Below, piece after piece: positions 1 to 12,062 of a stretch of DNA of 64,000 nucleotides. Where the stretch lies: contig CAJVGC010000590.1 of the NCBI GenBank assembly GCA_910822075.1, forward strand, positions 43,305,871 to 43,369,870, read 5' to 3'. The DNA comes from Senecio squalidus. Taxonomy: Eukaryota > Streptophyta > Magnoliopsida > Asterales > Asteraceae. How positions within the stretch are numbered: the first letter of the stretch is position 1; each line of letters starts with the position of its first letter. The notes under the pieces were generated by a model. That model saw nothing but the letters and a program-made list of their open reading frames with translations. It had not been told where the DNA came from and did no database searches. The translations under genes were made by a program, and so were the position numbers.

Positions 1-129
1 TTTGAAATGTTGTATCTTGAACCATTTAAATTTTAATGGAAATGACTTAAATCGTTTATATTTGCTTATGACCGTGTAATGATATTCCAGCTCTCACATC
101 CCGTGTTTCCGCTTTAGCGGGGTGTGACA
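1..129 (+). mobile_element. 3' end of an LTR (TG...CA type, GGGGTGTGACA terminus), 5' part outside window
   Basis: The stretch ends in CCGCTTTAGCGGGGTGTGACA at about 129. The same terminus closes the LTR at 11099 and, as its reverse complement, opens the LTR at 12804. LTRs that begin TGTCACACCCC and end GGGGTGTGACA are common in plant Ty3/gypsy elements (from memory), so this is called an LTR end. The hAT-like coding sequence starts a few bases later, so the LTR may have landed in the hAT element. No primer-binding site follows, which suggests a solo LTR or a truncated copy. Confidence 0.6.
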
Positions 130-136
130 CGATAAG

Positions 137-2071
137 ATGACGCATGGTAATCATTGCGGCAATTTTTTGAAAAGTGATTCCAACTCGACGTTGAAGAATC
201 ACATCGAGAAGCATTGCAAATTACTCAATAAAGCTCCGGAAGCGGGTCAATCATCGATGGGTCAAGACGGAAGTATTTTTGTATATTCGGTGGAGCGGAT
301 GCGTCAAGAGTTTGTGGGTTATGTGATTCAATCCGCCTTGCCATTCAATCACTTTGACAACCCTCGATTCACTAGGGTGGTTCAAGGTGTCTCCAACCGC
401 GATATACTCACGTAAGTCGTAATACTCTTAGAAGTGATTCTTTGAAAATATGGAAAAAGCTAAAATAATGGTAATAAAAGGTTTTGAAACGTTAAATACA
501 AATGTAAACTTAACAACCGATGTTTGGTCGACTCCTCATGGTTTGCCCGATTCATACCTTTGTGTTACCACACATTGGTATGATCCCGAATCGTGGAAAA
601 TGATGAAGATGGTTATTGCTTCTGACCAATTTCCTTATCCTCACACGGGTCAAACTTATTTCATATGTTACGGATCAAACTTATTTGATAATGCGAGTAA
701 TAATACAAACGCGGTGGGTAAACTAAAACTAAAATACAAACCACCAATGAACGGTGACTTTTATCATAGTCGATGCGTTGCACACATTATAAAATTGGTT
801 GTGCGATCCAGACTAGAACTCACCGAAGTAAAAAAATGCCATAAGCTCTTATAGACAAATGTTAGGCGATATATTTTCAAATCACAAAGTAGATACAAAT
901 GATATATGAAAGTGTGAAGGAAACGAATTCCATCTTTTTGGCCCCTAATTGGGATGTTCCCACAAGATGGAATTCGACTTACAATATGCTTGTATGTGGT
1001 TTACGCCAACAAGGTACTTTAACTTATTATCATGCCGAGTTAGTGGGTAAATATCGGGTTACACCATTTCCGCTTGAAAATTTGGATATTTTTCATAAAC
1101 TAAACCAATTGCTCAAAGTTTTTAAAATTGCAACAACTTTATTATCCGTGTTTATTATCTCACTAGTCATTTAGTCTTTAAACAAATTGGTTTTATGGTT
1201 ACAAAGTTGGACGATTTCGAACGTCAAGGGCATGAAAGAAAAAATGAGAAAATATTTTTCTACATTGTCACCTTTAATTACCGTTTCCGGCGCATTAAAC
1301 TCGTGTTTTAACAAAATTGGGGTGGAACATCTGATGCGAAATTTTTTTACAAAATTGGATATCGTTATTGATCCATTATATGCCGATAACGAAATAGCCG
1401 AATTTGATAAATCTTTTAAAGGGTTATTTGGGGTTTATTTTAACAAGTATAAAACTCCATCAAATGTGGGTGAATCAAGTTTTTCTATGTCGTCTACCTA
1501 TGAAAACTATACTAGCACGGACCCGGAAATTGACTTGTTTAACAATTTAAAACGAGAAACACTTAAACGTGCTAGGGGTGATGGGGATGACCAAACAAAT
1601 ACCGAATATGGAAGGCAAACCGATTTTTTAGCCACTATGGGAGTTGAAGAATTATCCAACTTTGAGGTTTTGGCTTGGTGGACAACACGGGAATCTCAAT
1701 TTCCCGTTCTAGCCGCCATGGCAAAAAATCTACTAACCGTCTAAGCTTCTTCGGTAGCTTCGGAATCCGCTTTTTCTCTTAATGGTAGGGTATTATCTTT
1801 ACGAAGAACAAGACTCGCACCGGTGGCATCGGAGGCATCAGAGATGTGCATTTGCTTGAAGGATTACTTAGACGCGGCCGAACATACACAAGACCAACAA
1901 AATCTTGAAGGCGAACTAGAATATGAAGGCGAAGTACTCGATATCGAGGTGGAAGAAGGAGTTGCAATATCAATTTCCGATGAAGAAATCGCTATCGATG
2001 AAGCTTCCTGAGCATCTAGCTCCGAAGATGAACCCGTTGAAGATGACTTTATTGAAGTAGAGGAAGATTAA
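137..2071 (+). pseudogene. Decayed hAT-superfamily transposase (BED-type / RICESLEEPER-like)
   Basis: Five ORF pieces in changing frames (137-415, 450-854, 899-1174, 1187-1744, 1823-2011) follow the order of a plant hAT transposase. The first piece resembles the second half of a BED zinc finger (SNSTLKNHIEKHC). The middle contains the region before the catalytic core (VNLTTDVWSTPHGLPDSYLC) and WDVPTRWNSTYNML. The fourth piece ends with the hAT C-terminal dimerisation signature (FEVLAWWTTRESQFPVLAAM). An acidic tail follows with an in-frame TGA near 2009 and further acidic codons to a stop near 2071. Full-length proteins of this family are usually 600-700 residues; here the frame is broken at least four times, so no active transposase is expected. 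No terminal inverted repeats or 8-bp target duplication were identified. Confidence 0.85.
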
Positions 2072-2094
2072 GAATGAAGAAATTAATTTCAAAT

Positions 2095-2488
2095 TTCCAA
2101 TGTTATTAGTTACATTTCATATTAAAAATAGTATTTTTTTTCCAGAAAATTTTTATTCCAATTATCGTAATATTAAGGTTATGAAGATGTATTTCAAGTC
2201 TTTTTTAGTAGAAGACAACGTTTAGGTATGATGTATTACAAGTTCGTTTAATAAAAGTTGAAGTTTAAACCTGTTTTTTCAACTTACGCTTTTTTTTCCC
2301 TCCAATGTTATTAGTTACATTTCTTATAAAAAAAATAGTACTTTTTGTCGCAAATTTTGTTTAATAATTATCGATATATTAAGCTTTGAAAATGTGTTTC
2401 AAGTTTTTTTAGTATAATACAACGTTTATGTATGATGTATGTCAAGATTGTTTAAAAAAAAGTTTTTGCAAGTTACGTTTTTTTTATT
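2095..2488. repeat. Two-copy tandem duplication, about 205 bp each
   Basis: Copy 1 (about 2095-2290) and copy 2 (about 2303-2488) both begin CCAATGTTATTAGTTACATTTC. They share the same succession of motifs (AATTATCG, ATTAAG, TTTCAAGT, CAACGTTTA, GTATGATGTAT). They are diverged by substitutions and small indels. There is no coding potential. Confidence 0.6.
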
Positions 2489-2495
2489 TATTAAA

Positions 2496-2881
2496 CTAGA
2501 TTATTGTCCCGCGATAGCGCGCACAAAGATAAATATTAAATCGTAGACTTTATGTTTATGTAGAGTTTAAGTTATTATGAAAAGACAATGTTATACATAT
2601 AATAACATATATACCTTTATGTTTTTAAACATGTTTTGATATTTTTTATTAGAAGATTTTAAAATAATAATAAGGTAAATAATAGTCTAAATTTAGTGAT
2701 TAGTTGAGATAGAAATTAAAGAGAAAATATAATTATGTATTGTAAGAGGGTGTAAAATAAAAATATTGTTTTATTACATCATCAATTTAATCAAACGGTT
2801 GACATTAAATAATTTAACTCATCCAATGGTCCTTATTTCTCCATATGACATTTAAGGCCCTCTTTTATTATATATTAAAGA
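2496..2881 (-). mobile_element. Short non-autonomous Helitron
   Basis: On the minus strand the element starts TCTTTAATATATAATAAAAG (from 2881 downwards), a typical plant Helitron 5' end. It finishes in CTAG followed by T at 2499-2495. A GC-rich hairpin, GCGCGCTATCGCGGG on the minus strand, lies just before the terminus. The insertion lies between A and T as expected, with no target duplication. The 386-bp element has no coding capacity. It ends about 130 bp upstream of the predicted 5' UTR of the exonuclease gene, so it may form part of that promoter. Confidence 0.75.
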
Positions 2882-3381
2882 TTAAAGATGCTCAAAACCG
2901 ATTTTTAACCCGAACCGGTTTGGACCGACCCCAAACCTAATTTTTACCCGAACCGGTTTGGATTGATTTGACCAATCATGTTACGGGTTTTAGTCAAAGA
3001 CGGTTTTTACACGAGTAGTGGGTACGGCGAAAGAAGTGGATCTTCCGCATTTGATATTTTTGGTTTGTTTAGACAGTTTTACACTCTTCCCTATTTCTTC
3101 TCTTTCCCTCCCATTTCTTTTCTTTCATCTACAGACAGTAAGTAATTCAGATTCAGATTGGGGATTCGGAATTTCAAATCTCTTTCCCCAGGTATATTAT
3201 TATTTGCTGATTCATTGTTTTCCATTAAGGTTATTTATGTTCATTTTTGCGATTGCACATGTTTTTGGCCGGATTTAGTACAAACAAAACCTAATTCATA
3301 ATCATTTTCAATTGATTCTTTAGAAAGAAAACTACAATTTATTCATGGGTCTAATGTAATTTCCTTTTTCTCTATTTAAGG
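2882..3381 (+). promoter_or_regulatory. Promoter-proximal region and 5' UTR intron of the DPD1-like gene
   Basis: A short direct duplication, ACCCGAACCGGTTTGGA, occurs at about 2909 and 2947. A pyrimidine-rich leader follows to about 3191. A plausible 5' UTR intron runs 3192-3380: donor AG/GTATAT, acceptor TATTTAAG/GTTC. The first ATG of the coding model is at 3412. The transcription start cannot be fixed from sequence alone. Confidence 0.4.
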
Positions 3382-3411
3382 TTCAACCATTGTTTCTACT
3401 CCTAAACTCAA

Positions 3412-5695
3412 ATGAGAGCAGCAATGTGCTTTACACATTTTCATCTTTCTAGATGCCAACTTCATACCTTTCCTGCTTCTTGCTGGAAAAAACTCAACAA
3501 TTTTAACGTTAAACGAGTTCCGTTAGTTAGTCCCGATATTTATGGCCTTCAAGGAGGAAATACTAGAAAATGGACACGCAAATTGTTATCTACAAACACA
3601 CAAGGAAAGAACATTTTAAGCAGAAAAACAAATAACATTGGCCAACAAATAAACGATGATGCAAGCCTAACACTCGGCTATTTAAATGCAAGTAGAGTAG
3701 AAATCAGTGAATCTAAAACTGTTCATATTGAACCGGAGTTATCCGAGAACAAAGATATATCAAACCTTATAACCATTATTTGTTTTGATATTATTTAGTA
3801 AAGAGTACGATCGGATTATAGAGATTGCATTGCAGGATCTTAGTGGGGGAGAAAATAGTACTCTTCAGACACTTGTAAATCCTGATAAGTTTGTCACAAA
3901 CTCAAATATCCATGGAATTTCGTCCTATATGGTTAATTCACCGGCCGTCCCAAGGTACCATTCATTATATTTATATGTTATTTATGGTTTGTGACTTGTT
4001 TTCCTTCATTTAATTGTTCTTTTGTGTTAGATACGTTCCCACGGGGAAACTAATTGGACATCCCGTCATGGGATGGTTTACTGTCTAGATTTGTGGTTTT
4101 GAACTGATTTCCTGTGTTGTCATTTTAAGACCCATTAATCACTTTTTAGGGGGTCTTTGGGACTACGTTTAAAGGGAATATGTGTTTCTGAATAATGAGT
4201 TTCGTGTAGCTACTATCAAATTTGTTATTTCACTCTATTAATTCAATAATCAGTTTCATCTAAACAGTAAAGTTTGATTATCTGTGATTTGAAAACGCAA
4301 TAATGCGATAGTTAGCTTGCAAACGCAATCTTAAACATCCCCCAAGCCTCCGATCATTGATAAAAGAGGTGTTATTGAATCAGTTTATTCTAACACTGCA
4401 ATAATATTTGATCATGTAAGGGCAAAATATCTCTTTTTGGTGACGATGCATTTACTCACATTGCACAAATATTTTTCCTCTTTTTCTGAAATAAATTGTC
4501 GATTTTTGTCAATTTATATGTTGATTCCTTCTATAAACAGAATTTGTTTAATACCCAAACATGTGTTTATTACAACTTTAACCAGCAGAACTGCAGAAGC
4601 ACGTCCAAAAACTAGTTTGTACTGTGTTACTGCTGTCCATTTTAGTCGGCTAATTATGTAATTAGTTGACATGAAGGGTTGTGCAGGATGAAAGAGTTGA
4701 TACCCACTTTAGTGCGGTATGTGAGAAGCCGTCAGAAAGCTGGTGGTCAAACAATATTGATCGCTCACAATGGAAAGACCTTTGATGTCCCTTTTCTTGT
4801 CAGTGAATTCAGCCGCCACGGTTATCAAATCCCATCAGATTGGCTTTTCCTCGACACAATTTCTCTTGCTCGTATAGTAAAGAGGATGGAAGGTCAGTAT
4901 CTGTTTTTTTTGTAGTGTGTTTTAGAACTGATAATGTGATATCAAATCATGGCTGATGTGAATTATGGTGTTTACATGTATTTTTGCTGTTCTAAGCTGT
5001 ACAAATATTAATTTAATGTTTAGTAAATTGTAGATAAAATTTCAAAAGAGGGCATCGTTATTTTTTATTGAAATAATTATTTGTAAATTATGTCAATGTA
5101 TTTTTATAGTATTTGTTTTTAATAAATGATTCTTAATAATTTATTAAAAACATTTTTCTGACATTATTTTCATCAATGTTATCTTATCCTACTAGTATGA
5201 TCAACTATATAATATAGGATGTAAAAGGTTATAAAATATGGTTAAGTAACTTTAGTTTGCCCTTAAATTAAGAGTTATGTTGCAGCCGAGTATTCATCAG
5301 ATAATCATAATTGTAATCACATTATTGAAACACTAGAAACGATAATTGCTACTTAAAGTAACAATAATGAGATGATCGGTTTGATAATGGACATCCAAAC
5401 ACCGTCTATGTCTCTATGTATACACAACGTGCAGCAAATGATATTGAATTGGTTTTGTTTGATGATATGGGCAGGATCAATACTTCCGTCAACATCACTC
5501 AAATCCCTAAGGGAGTATTACAACATTGAACAAATTGGTCAAGCTCACAGAGCTATGGCAGATGTAAACATCCTTGCCTTGGTTTTACAGAGGCTGACTC
5601 GTGACCTCAAACTTACGATTCCTAATCTTCTCGAAAGTTATACATTCACACCCTCGGATACGAGCAATAACTCGAAGAAGAAGACTGGAAAATAA
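3412..5695 (+). pseudogene. DPD1-like DEDDh 3'-5' exonuclease with broken ExoI motif
   Basis: Three coding exons fit well: 3412-3954, 4687-4892 and 5475-5695. Both introns are GT-AG and together they give about 323 residues, close to Arabidopsis DPD1 (about 316). DPD1 degrades organelle DNA in plastids and mitochondria; the basic, hydroxylated N-terminus here fits a transit peptide. ExoII is visible as LIAHNGKTFDVPFL in exon 2 and ExoIII as AHRAMADVNIL in exon 3. In exon 1 the frame reads TIICFDI and then hits a stop at 3796-3798. One base later the other frame resumes with FSKEYDRIIEIALQDLSGGE. The family has ETTG between these pieces, so about 11 net bases are missing. That removes the catalytic Glu of DIE and shifts the frame. 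It is either a true loss-of-function allele or an assembly error; everything downstream looks well conserved, so the damage is recent or artificial. Confidence 0.82.
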
Positions 5696-6888
5696 CAACC
5701 TTGTAGTTTTTAGCTTTTACATCTTATTGGATTGTCAAAGTAATGTTGTAACTTGTAACTGTTATTTTATATGTATTTACAAATTAAAGAAAGATTTGGT
5801 CGTAATCTATTCACATTCTGATATTATAAACTCAAATTTTAACACTCGAGGTGGCAAAGTCTGTGGGTTTGGAATTGGTCTAAAGTCAAAACGTGGCAAT
5901 TTTAAATATGGACGGGTTGACCCGTCAACATTTCTTTTTGTTGCCCTTATAACTTGTATTTGTATGTGCTTAGCTACAATAAAAAGAATGCTTACAAAAA
6001 CCATATAAAAGAAGTATTTTAATCCTTCCAAACATATGCAGGAAAAAGACATTTTGTTAGAATGAATGTTTTAATCTATTGTTAAATAGCCAAACATAAG
6101 ATGAACAATTTCTTCAGGAAAACATATTTTTTATCTGACGCTAATGAACAGACGGATGGGAGTACTAATCGGCTTCTTTCCAAAGGGTATGACAGACGGT
6201 GATAGAGGAAGTTAGCCTCAAGCTGAGAGGCTTATGCAAAACTTTTGCCTCGTTTTGCATTTTCTGATTATTGCTCTTTTGGCTATCGATTTTGCTGATG
6301 GCTAATGAAGATGGGGAAAATGAAACACAGAATCCGTCACACTTATTGGCTTCTCATGTCTACTCTCTACATTTATAAACACAATGCTTCCTTGTTGTTA
6401 AGATTACAATGCACTTGACAATAGCTTTTTGAAGAGAAATGCTATAATGACTAACATTTTACTAACAAACTTTTATACATTGATGTGGCATTTGACGTGG
6501 ACGAATATGTCCCTACAAATTTAACTTAAGTTCAATTGTATAGTGTGCGCACGCTCTCTCTCTCATAATTTTATACGTTTTTTTATCAGACATCAAAATC
6601 TTTTATCTAGATAACCATTTTTTCTCTATTCCCAAAACATGTACGTGGAAGTAAAACTTTGTTTCTCTAATTTTTAAACTTCTTAAACAACATTGTCTAT
6701 AATCACTCATTTTCTTATTCATTACATGATATGATAAAGAAACCCAAAATTTAAAAGATAATAAGAAGGAAGAATGTGAGTCTATTTCATATCAATATCA
6801 TGATGATGAAGAGATATCAAATACCAAATTTACATTATAAAGAGGAAGAAAATGATTAAGTCTTGTTTTATTTACTTATGTGATTTAA
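5696..6888. other. Intergenic region, no gene recognised
   Basis: AT-rich sequence follows the exonuclease stop. Short ORFs here have no recognisable motif. A stretch near 6440-6500 (ACATTGATGTGGCATTTGACGTGG) resembles motifs seen in plant MITEs, but no paired terminus was found. Confidence 0.5.
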
Positions 6889-7567
6889 TATATATATATA
6901 TATATATATGGGTTCAAATAAGAACCATAGTTACCATTTTATAACTACTAAGTTAAAACCACTTTAAATTAAGTGTTAACATTAAATTGACATATCTAGG
7001 GTATAAGTAGGTTTAAGGAAAATCTAATTACACCATTAAAACAATCATTTAATTCTCTTTCCAACGAGCACCCACTTGATTTACTTTTGACGATTTTTTT
7101 TTTGGCTATATGCACTAGTAAATATACTAATTCGCCAAAAACACATTTGAACCATATATTCACTAGTGAATACATATATACACACAAGTGAATACACTTC
7201 TATTCACCGGTGTATGAACTATTTCGTGACGTACACTCTAACCATATATTCACCACTGAATACATACATATACACAAGTGTATAAGATGGTATTCATCAG
7301 TGTATATACACAGTTTTTTAAAAAATTCAAAATTTGTAGTATATAAACCAGCAAATATAATAATAAAAAAAAATCGTCAAAATTTAAAAAGTTTATATTT
7401 TTCTTAAAAAGAATTAAATTCTCGTTCTAAAGGTATATTTTTTATTTAGTAAAAATTTATAATTTAAAAGATATTTACTTTTGAAAATTAAGTAGGTTTT
7501 GTTAAATGAGAGGTTAAAAATTGGTTCTTATTGTTCCTAAATATTTAGATTATTCTCATTTGAAACC

Positions 7568-7568
<1 letters not shown>
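6889..7568. mobile_element. (TA)n-flanked MITE, family A copy 1
   Basis: The element begins at about 6910, right after (TA)n (6889-6909), with GGGTTCAAATAAGAACCAT. It ends near 7568 with ATTCTCATTTGAAACCA. The ends are imperfect inverted repeats. The interior holds many short palindromic TATTCACCGGTGTAT-like words. It is AT-rich, about 660 bp and non-coding. Related copies lie at 11100-11570, 12143-12803 and, in pieces, 35830-37255. Insertion within TA microsatellites is known for rice Micron elements; membership of that group is my inference. Confidence 0.65.
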
Positions 7569-7634
<66 letters not shown>

Positions 7635-7637
7635 CCT

Positions 7638-7713
<76 letters not shown>
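7569..7713. repeat. (TC)n followed by (TA)n microsatellite
   Basis: A CT/TC run with three interruptions covers about 7569-7640. A TA run follows to 7713, broken once by TG at 7699-7700. It separates two different MITE-like elements. Confidence 0.95.
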
Positions 7714-8077
7714 GAATGGTTCATGCGAGAACTGTGAGAACTTTCACAAAAAGTTTTAAATCACGTTTCACTTTTTTCATTTACATGCAAACTCTTTTGG
7801 AGATTAATAATCAAGTAAATATAACGTAAAAAACTAAAAAAAAATCATATAAAATAACGTAAAAAAAATTCGTTCATATATGAACTCATTTTTTGAAGAA
7901 AAAAAACGTTCACATCTAAATACGGGTGATTTCATACAATGTTTTTAATTTTTCATTTATATTTTTACTAGATTTTTAACATTCAATAGTTTTTACATGT
8001 CAATAGACATAATTACATGTTAATTGACACATTTTTTAAGAGTTCTCGCAGAAATAAGAGTTCTCGCATTAATCAGT

Positions 8078-8079
<2 letters not shown>
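7714..8079. mobile_element. (TA)n-flanked MITE-like element, family B
   Basis: This segment of about 366 bp has (TA)n on both sides. Its left end contains GCGAGAACTGTGAGAACT. The reverse complement of its right end contains GCGAGAACTCTTATTTCTGCGAGAACTC, so the ends are imperfect inverted repeats with a doubled GAGAACT word. There is no coding capacity. Confidence 0.6.

Positions 8080-8164
<85 letters not shown>
8080..8164. repeat. (TA)n microsatellite
   Basis: Uninterrupted TA dinucleotides of 85 bases between two unrelated repeat segments. The length may be unreliable in the assembly. Confidence 0.97.
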
Positions 8165-8168
<4 letters not shown>

Positions 8169-8642
8169 GGAGATCGGGTAAGAACGGCCCGAAGTATACG
8201 AACGCTAAGAACCGGCCGTCCGATTAAAAGTTTTATATCAAACCTCGAGGTGCTCATCAGTAGTGGTTTTTTCTGATCAGTAGTAAGTGGTTTTTGCTGA
8301 TCAGTAGCAACAAGTTTCTGCTGCTGATTCCGCTTCTTTTGTTGCCAAGAAAATGCACCTACCATTTTAGAAAATGCACCTACTATTTTAGAAAATGCAC
8401 CTACCATTTTAGAAAATGCATCTAACCAAACCTCAAATTGGTTTCTACTGATCAGTAGCAACAAGTCGACGATTTCAATTTTAAAGATAAAAAATACCAT
8501 TTTAGAAAATGCACCTATCATTTTAGAAAATGCATCTAACCAAACCTCAAATTGGTTTCTGCTGATCAGTATCAACAAGTCGACGATTTCAATTTTAAGA
8601 TAAAGAACAGTAACATGGTTTTGAATTGGGTTAAATCTAATT
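8165..8642. repeat. Fragment of another (TA)n-anchored element with internal 21-bp and about 130-bp repeats
   Basis: After the TA run comes GGGTGGAGATCGGGTAAGAAC, then a GC-richer stretch. From about 8340 the words CCATTTTAGAAAATGCACCTA recur head to tail. A longer unit of about 130 bp, containing TCAAATTGGTTTCT and AACAAGTCGACGATTTCAAT, is present twice (about 8400-8500 and 8525-8600). The right end is lost in the N gap, so the class is unresolved. Confidence 0.55.
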
Positions 8643-8742
8643 NNNNNNNNNNNNNNNNNNNNNNNNNNNNNNNNNNNNNNNNNNNNNNNNNNNNNNNNNN
8701 NNNNNNNNNNNNNNNNNNNNNNNNNNNNNNNNNNNNNNNNNN
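8643..8742. other. Assembly gap (100 N)
   Basis: Exactly 100 N, the usual placeholder for a gap of unknown size. It hides the 5' boundary of the LTR that ends at 11099. Confidence 1.
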
Positions 8743-11099
8743 AAGGAATCAAGTCTATTTCGGTTTCAAAGCTTTTTCACCATTTTGGAGCTCTAAATCC
8801 TTCCAAAACATCATCCAAGCATTTTCATCCGGTAGAAATCTTCCTTTTTACTTATATTATCAATCTAAACCATTGCATGTATGATCAAAACCATAAAAAC
8901 AAGTTTTGATGAACTTTTATAACCATTTTTATACAAAAACGGGATTTTAATAAATGATGGTTAGATCTTTGTTTTTATGGATAAAAGTTGTTTATAAACT
9001 GTTATAATGATGATTAATAAGGTTTATACCGATTGCATGTCAAGATCTATCACTTACATAAACGATTTTAGCAAGAAAAACTCGAAAATGGGAAGACAGC
9101 AGGGGAGGTGCTGCGCACCCCTGCATAGGTGCTTAGCACCGACCTGCTGTCCTTCCCGAAAATGTTGTTTTGATCGTTTAAAAACTTGGTTACGCGTTCT
9201 GACTTTTGAGACTTGACACTTAGGACTGAGTTTTGTAAAAATGAACATATTGGTGACTTATATTGGGCTTAATTGACTAAGATAAACAAGTTTGAAAACG
9301 TTATGTTTATATATGTGTTTTGTAAGCGGGAAAGTGGTGAATATTTTTGGACATAGATTTTGGGCGCGGAAGCGCTGCCCAAATTTCGTTAGAAAATATA
9401 AAACACTTTGGCAAGCAAAACATATTTAACATAACAACAATAACATCAACTTTGGACTTTTTGATTAAAAACAAAACGTTAACCGTTTCGGTCAATATTA
9501 GGCAAAATGGACTTTTACACTTAAAGTTTGACTAAAAACTTACCCATGCTACATAGTATAACACAAATTTCATCCATTATATATTAGGTCTAATAACTTA
9601 ATATAATAATAACACATGAATAAATCTTGGTATCCTTAGGCATTCGGTGATTCTCGGCTCTTATTTCCGACCATTCTTCCAAGTTCTTATCTTCGCAACC
9701 CGTGAGTTACACCCCTCTCTACTCTTACATATTAAGTACTCTTTTTGGGGGAAACATGAGATCCAACCTTTTGTAAACTTATATGACTATTTTGACTTTT
9801 AAACTTGTGGAACTACTTTGACTTTTGACTTATTAAACTTTGACTTTATTAAACTTGACTTTGACTTTATTAAACTTTGACTTTGACTTTATCAAACTTG
9901 ACACTGAAACGTCTACTTAATTTCTTATGCGTAAAACATCTCTTTCCCTATGTATAATTGTTGTTTATCTCTTTAACTCAACTATTTATTGATACTTGTA
10001 TGCGTAACCGACCCTTGATGGAGCTATAACACGTTTCTAAGTGATGTGATTCTCTCTCTTTTTAAAATGATAAGCTTTCATAGTGCCCACTCATGTTTTA
10101 GTTTCTCTCTTACACACTATTAACTACTTAAGCCGTATAGTAATTATGGGTATCGATACTTAGGAAATAACCGTTCCTTGCTTAGATGGCAGTCTAAGTA
10201 CATATTACTGAATTTCTCTCTTTTAACTTTCCGTTTGAGAGGCGGGAAGTTGGGGCCGCTCGGTTGATAATCGGATTAGTGTGAACACTTAGTTATAGAT
10301 GCCAAGTGGTTGATACAAGAAATCTATTTAGTTACTCACGCATAAACTTATACATTTTTAGCGATTGTTACCGCTTTCTCCTACTTGACTAAATTAAATT
10401 CTATTTAGTCTTTATAAACTTATAAACTTTTAGCGATTGTTATCCGCTTCTACTATTTGACTAAATTTGATTCTATTTAGTCTTTACAAGTTAGGGCACA
10501 ATTCGCCCGTTACTTAAACTTTACAAGTATATAAACTTTTTAAGCGACTTTTCTCCGCTAATCTCCCTTTTTGGAAATTTCTACTTTTATATACTTCACT
10601 TACACTTCGATCGTACTTAAACTTATTTGAAAATAATTTATTCTTGAATTTTAAGTACTTGATCTTATCTTGAAACTCTTTAATCCCGAACGACTCTCAA
10701 ACCTTCATAAAACCTTGAATTCGTTTCGGACTTTTATAAACTTTTAAATGGAACTTTGCTTCAATTCATAAACTGTAACTCACTCACTACGTTTTCGTAG
10801 TTGACACTTTATCTCATGTTTCAGGAACTAAGCATAAGTTATGAAGCGCATTGCTCAGGCGGGTCAAGCTAGTTATGTGAAGAGTAATACGGGAAAAGAC
10901 CTGGGATACTTGGGAATTTTATTACAAATACTTTATTATGTATTTGTCTTTCTATACTTACGGATCTTGGTTGTATTTTTCGAACATGATTACCTTTTAA
11001 TTTCAATATATATGACTTGAACCGTTGACTTTTGGTATAACTCGTGAAATGATTCTTTGCTCTTCACACTTCCGTGTTTCCGCTTTAGCGGGGTGTGAC
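8743..11099 (+). mobile_element. LTR copy 1 (5' end in gap), plus orientation
   Basis: The sequence ends CGCTTTAGCGGGGTGTGACA at 11099. Along its visible length it matches the reverse complement of 12804 to about 16060. For example, the word around ACTCACTCACTACGTTTTCG lies at about 10790 here and about 13100 in the other copy. Two hairpin words, GGTGCTGCGCACC (9107-9119) and GGTGCTTAGCACC (9128-9140), and the inverted-repeat word TTTGGGC...GCCCAAA near 9360 are internal. No primer-binding site follows, so it is a solo or truncated LTR of a probable Ty3/gypsy element. It interrupts a family A MITE. No protein-coding gene was recognised in it. Confidence 0.7.
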
Positions 11100-11567
11100 A
11101 TCTTTTTTGGTGGGTTTCAGTATATTCACAAGTGTATATACTAAATTCGCCACAAACACATTCGAAACTTATATTGATTGATGAATACTATGTATACACA
11201 ACTGAATGTACATCAATTCATCGGTGTATTAACTAGTTCGTGACCTACATTTTAACCATATATTCACAACTGAATACATATGTATACACAAGTGTATACG
11301 ATGATATTTATCAGTGTATATGGCCAATTTGTGAATTTGTAGTATATACACCAGTGTATATAAAAATAAAAAAGTCGTCAAAATTTAAAAAGTTTATATT
11401 TTTCCAAAAGAGAATTAAATACCCGTTGTAACGGTATATTTTTTATTTCGTAAAAATTTATAATTTAAAAGATATTTAATCTTTAAAATGAAATAGGTTT
11501 TGTTAAATGATTGAATTAGAAAGTGGTTCCTATAGTTCCTAAATATTTGAGTGGTTTCTATTTGAAA

Positions 11568-11570
<3 letters not shown>
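11100..11570. mobile_element. (TA)n-flanked MITE, family A copy 2 (5' truncated by LTR)
   Basis: It starts inside the family A sequence (TTTTTTGGTGGGTTTCAG) directly after the LTR end. It continues through the TATTCACAACTGAATACATATG region and ends with TCTATTTGAAACCA just before a long TA tract. The left part of the element is missing. Confidence 0.65.

Positions 11571-11663
<93 letters not shown>
11571..11663. repeat. (TA)n microsatellite
   Basis: Ninety-three bases of TA repeat between a family A MITE and a family C MITE. Confidence 0.97.
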
Positions 11664-11665
<2 letters not shown>

Positions 11666-12062
11666 GGAAATGAATATGAGGCTGTTACGCATGTAATCTT
11701 ACATGCGAAACTCATTAAAAATTATGTCGTTTGGTGGTTTAAATGTTTTTCAACGCTTGATTTGTCATATATTCATCAAGGGAGAGGAATCCCCAAAATT
11801 CAGGGGGTCATTGTTTATTATGAAGAAGTTATAAAAAGTGACTTCGATATATGCCCAGTGATGACAAAAAAAATTATATTTTTGAAAGACACGATTAATG
11901 AAGAAAAAGATGTGAATAGATAAAAAAAATTGTAAAATTATTTTAATAAATATGATTAAAATTATATAGATTTGAAGAATTTTTAACAAAACGACATATT
12001 TTTTGATGAGTTTTGCATGTAAGTTTACATGTGTAACAGCCCCATATTCACTTTTCACACAC

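Noticed and set aside
4437..4661. ORF between exonuclease exons
   Set aside because: Falls within the GT-AG intron 3955-4686 and shows no motif.
7521..7715. ORF of Ser/Leu and Tyr/Ile repeats
   Set aside because: It only translates the TC and TA microsatellites.
8069..8752. Long minus-strand ORF spanning the N gap
   Set aside because: It reads through 100 N and a TA tract; the tail translates the 21-bp repeats.
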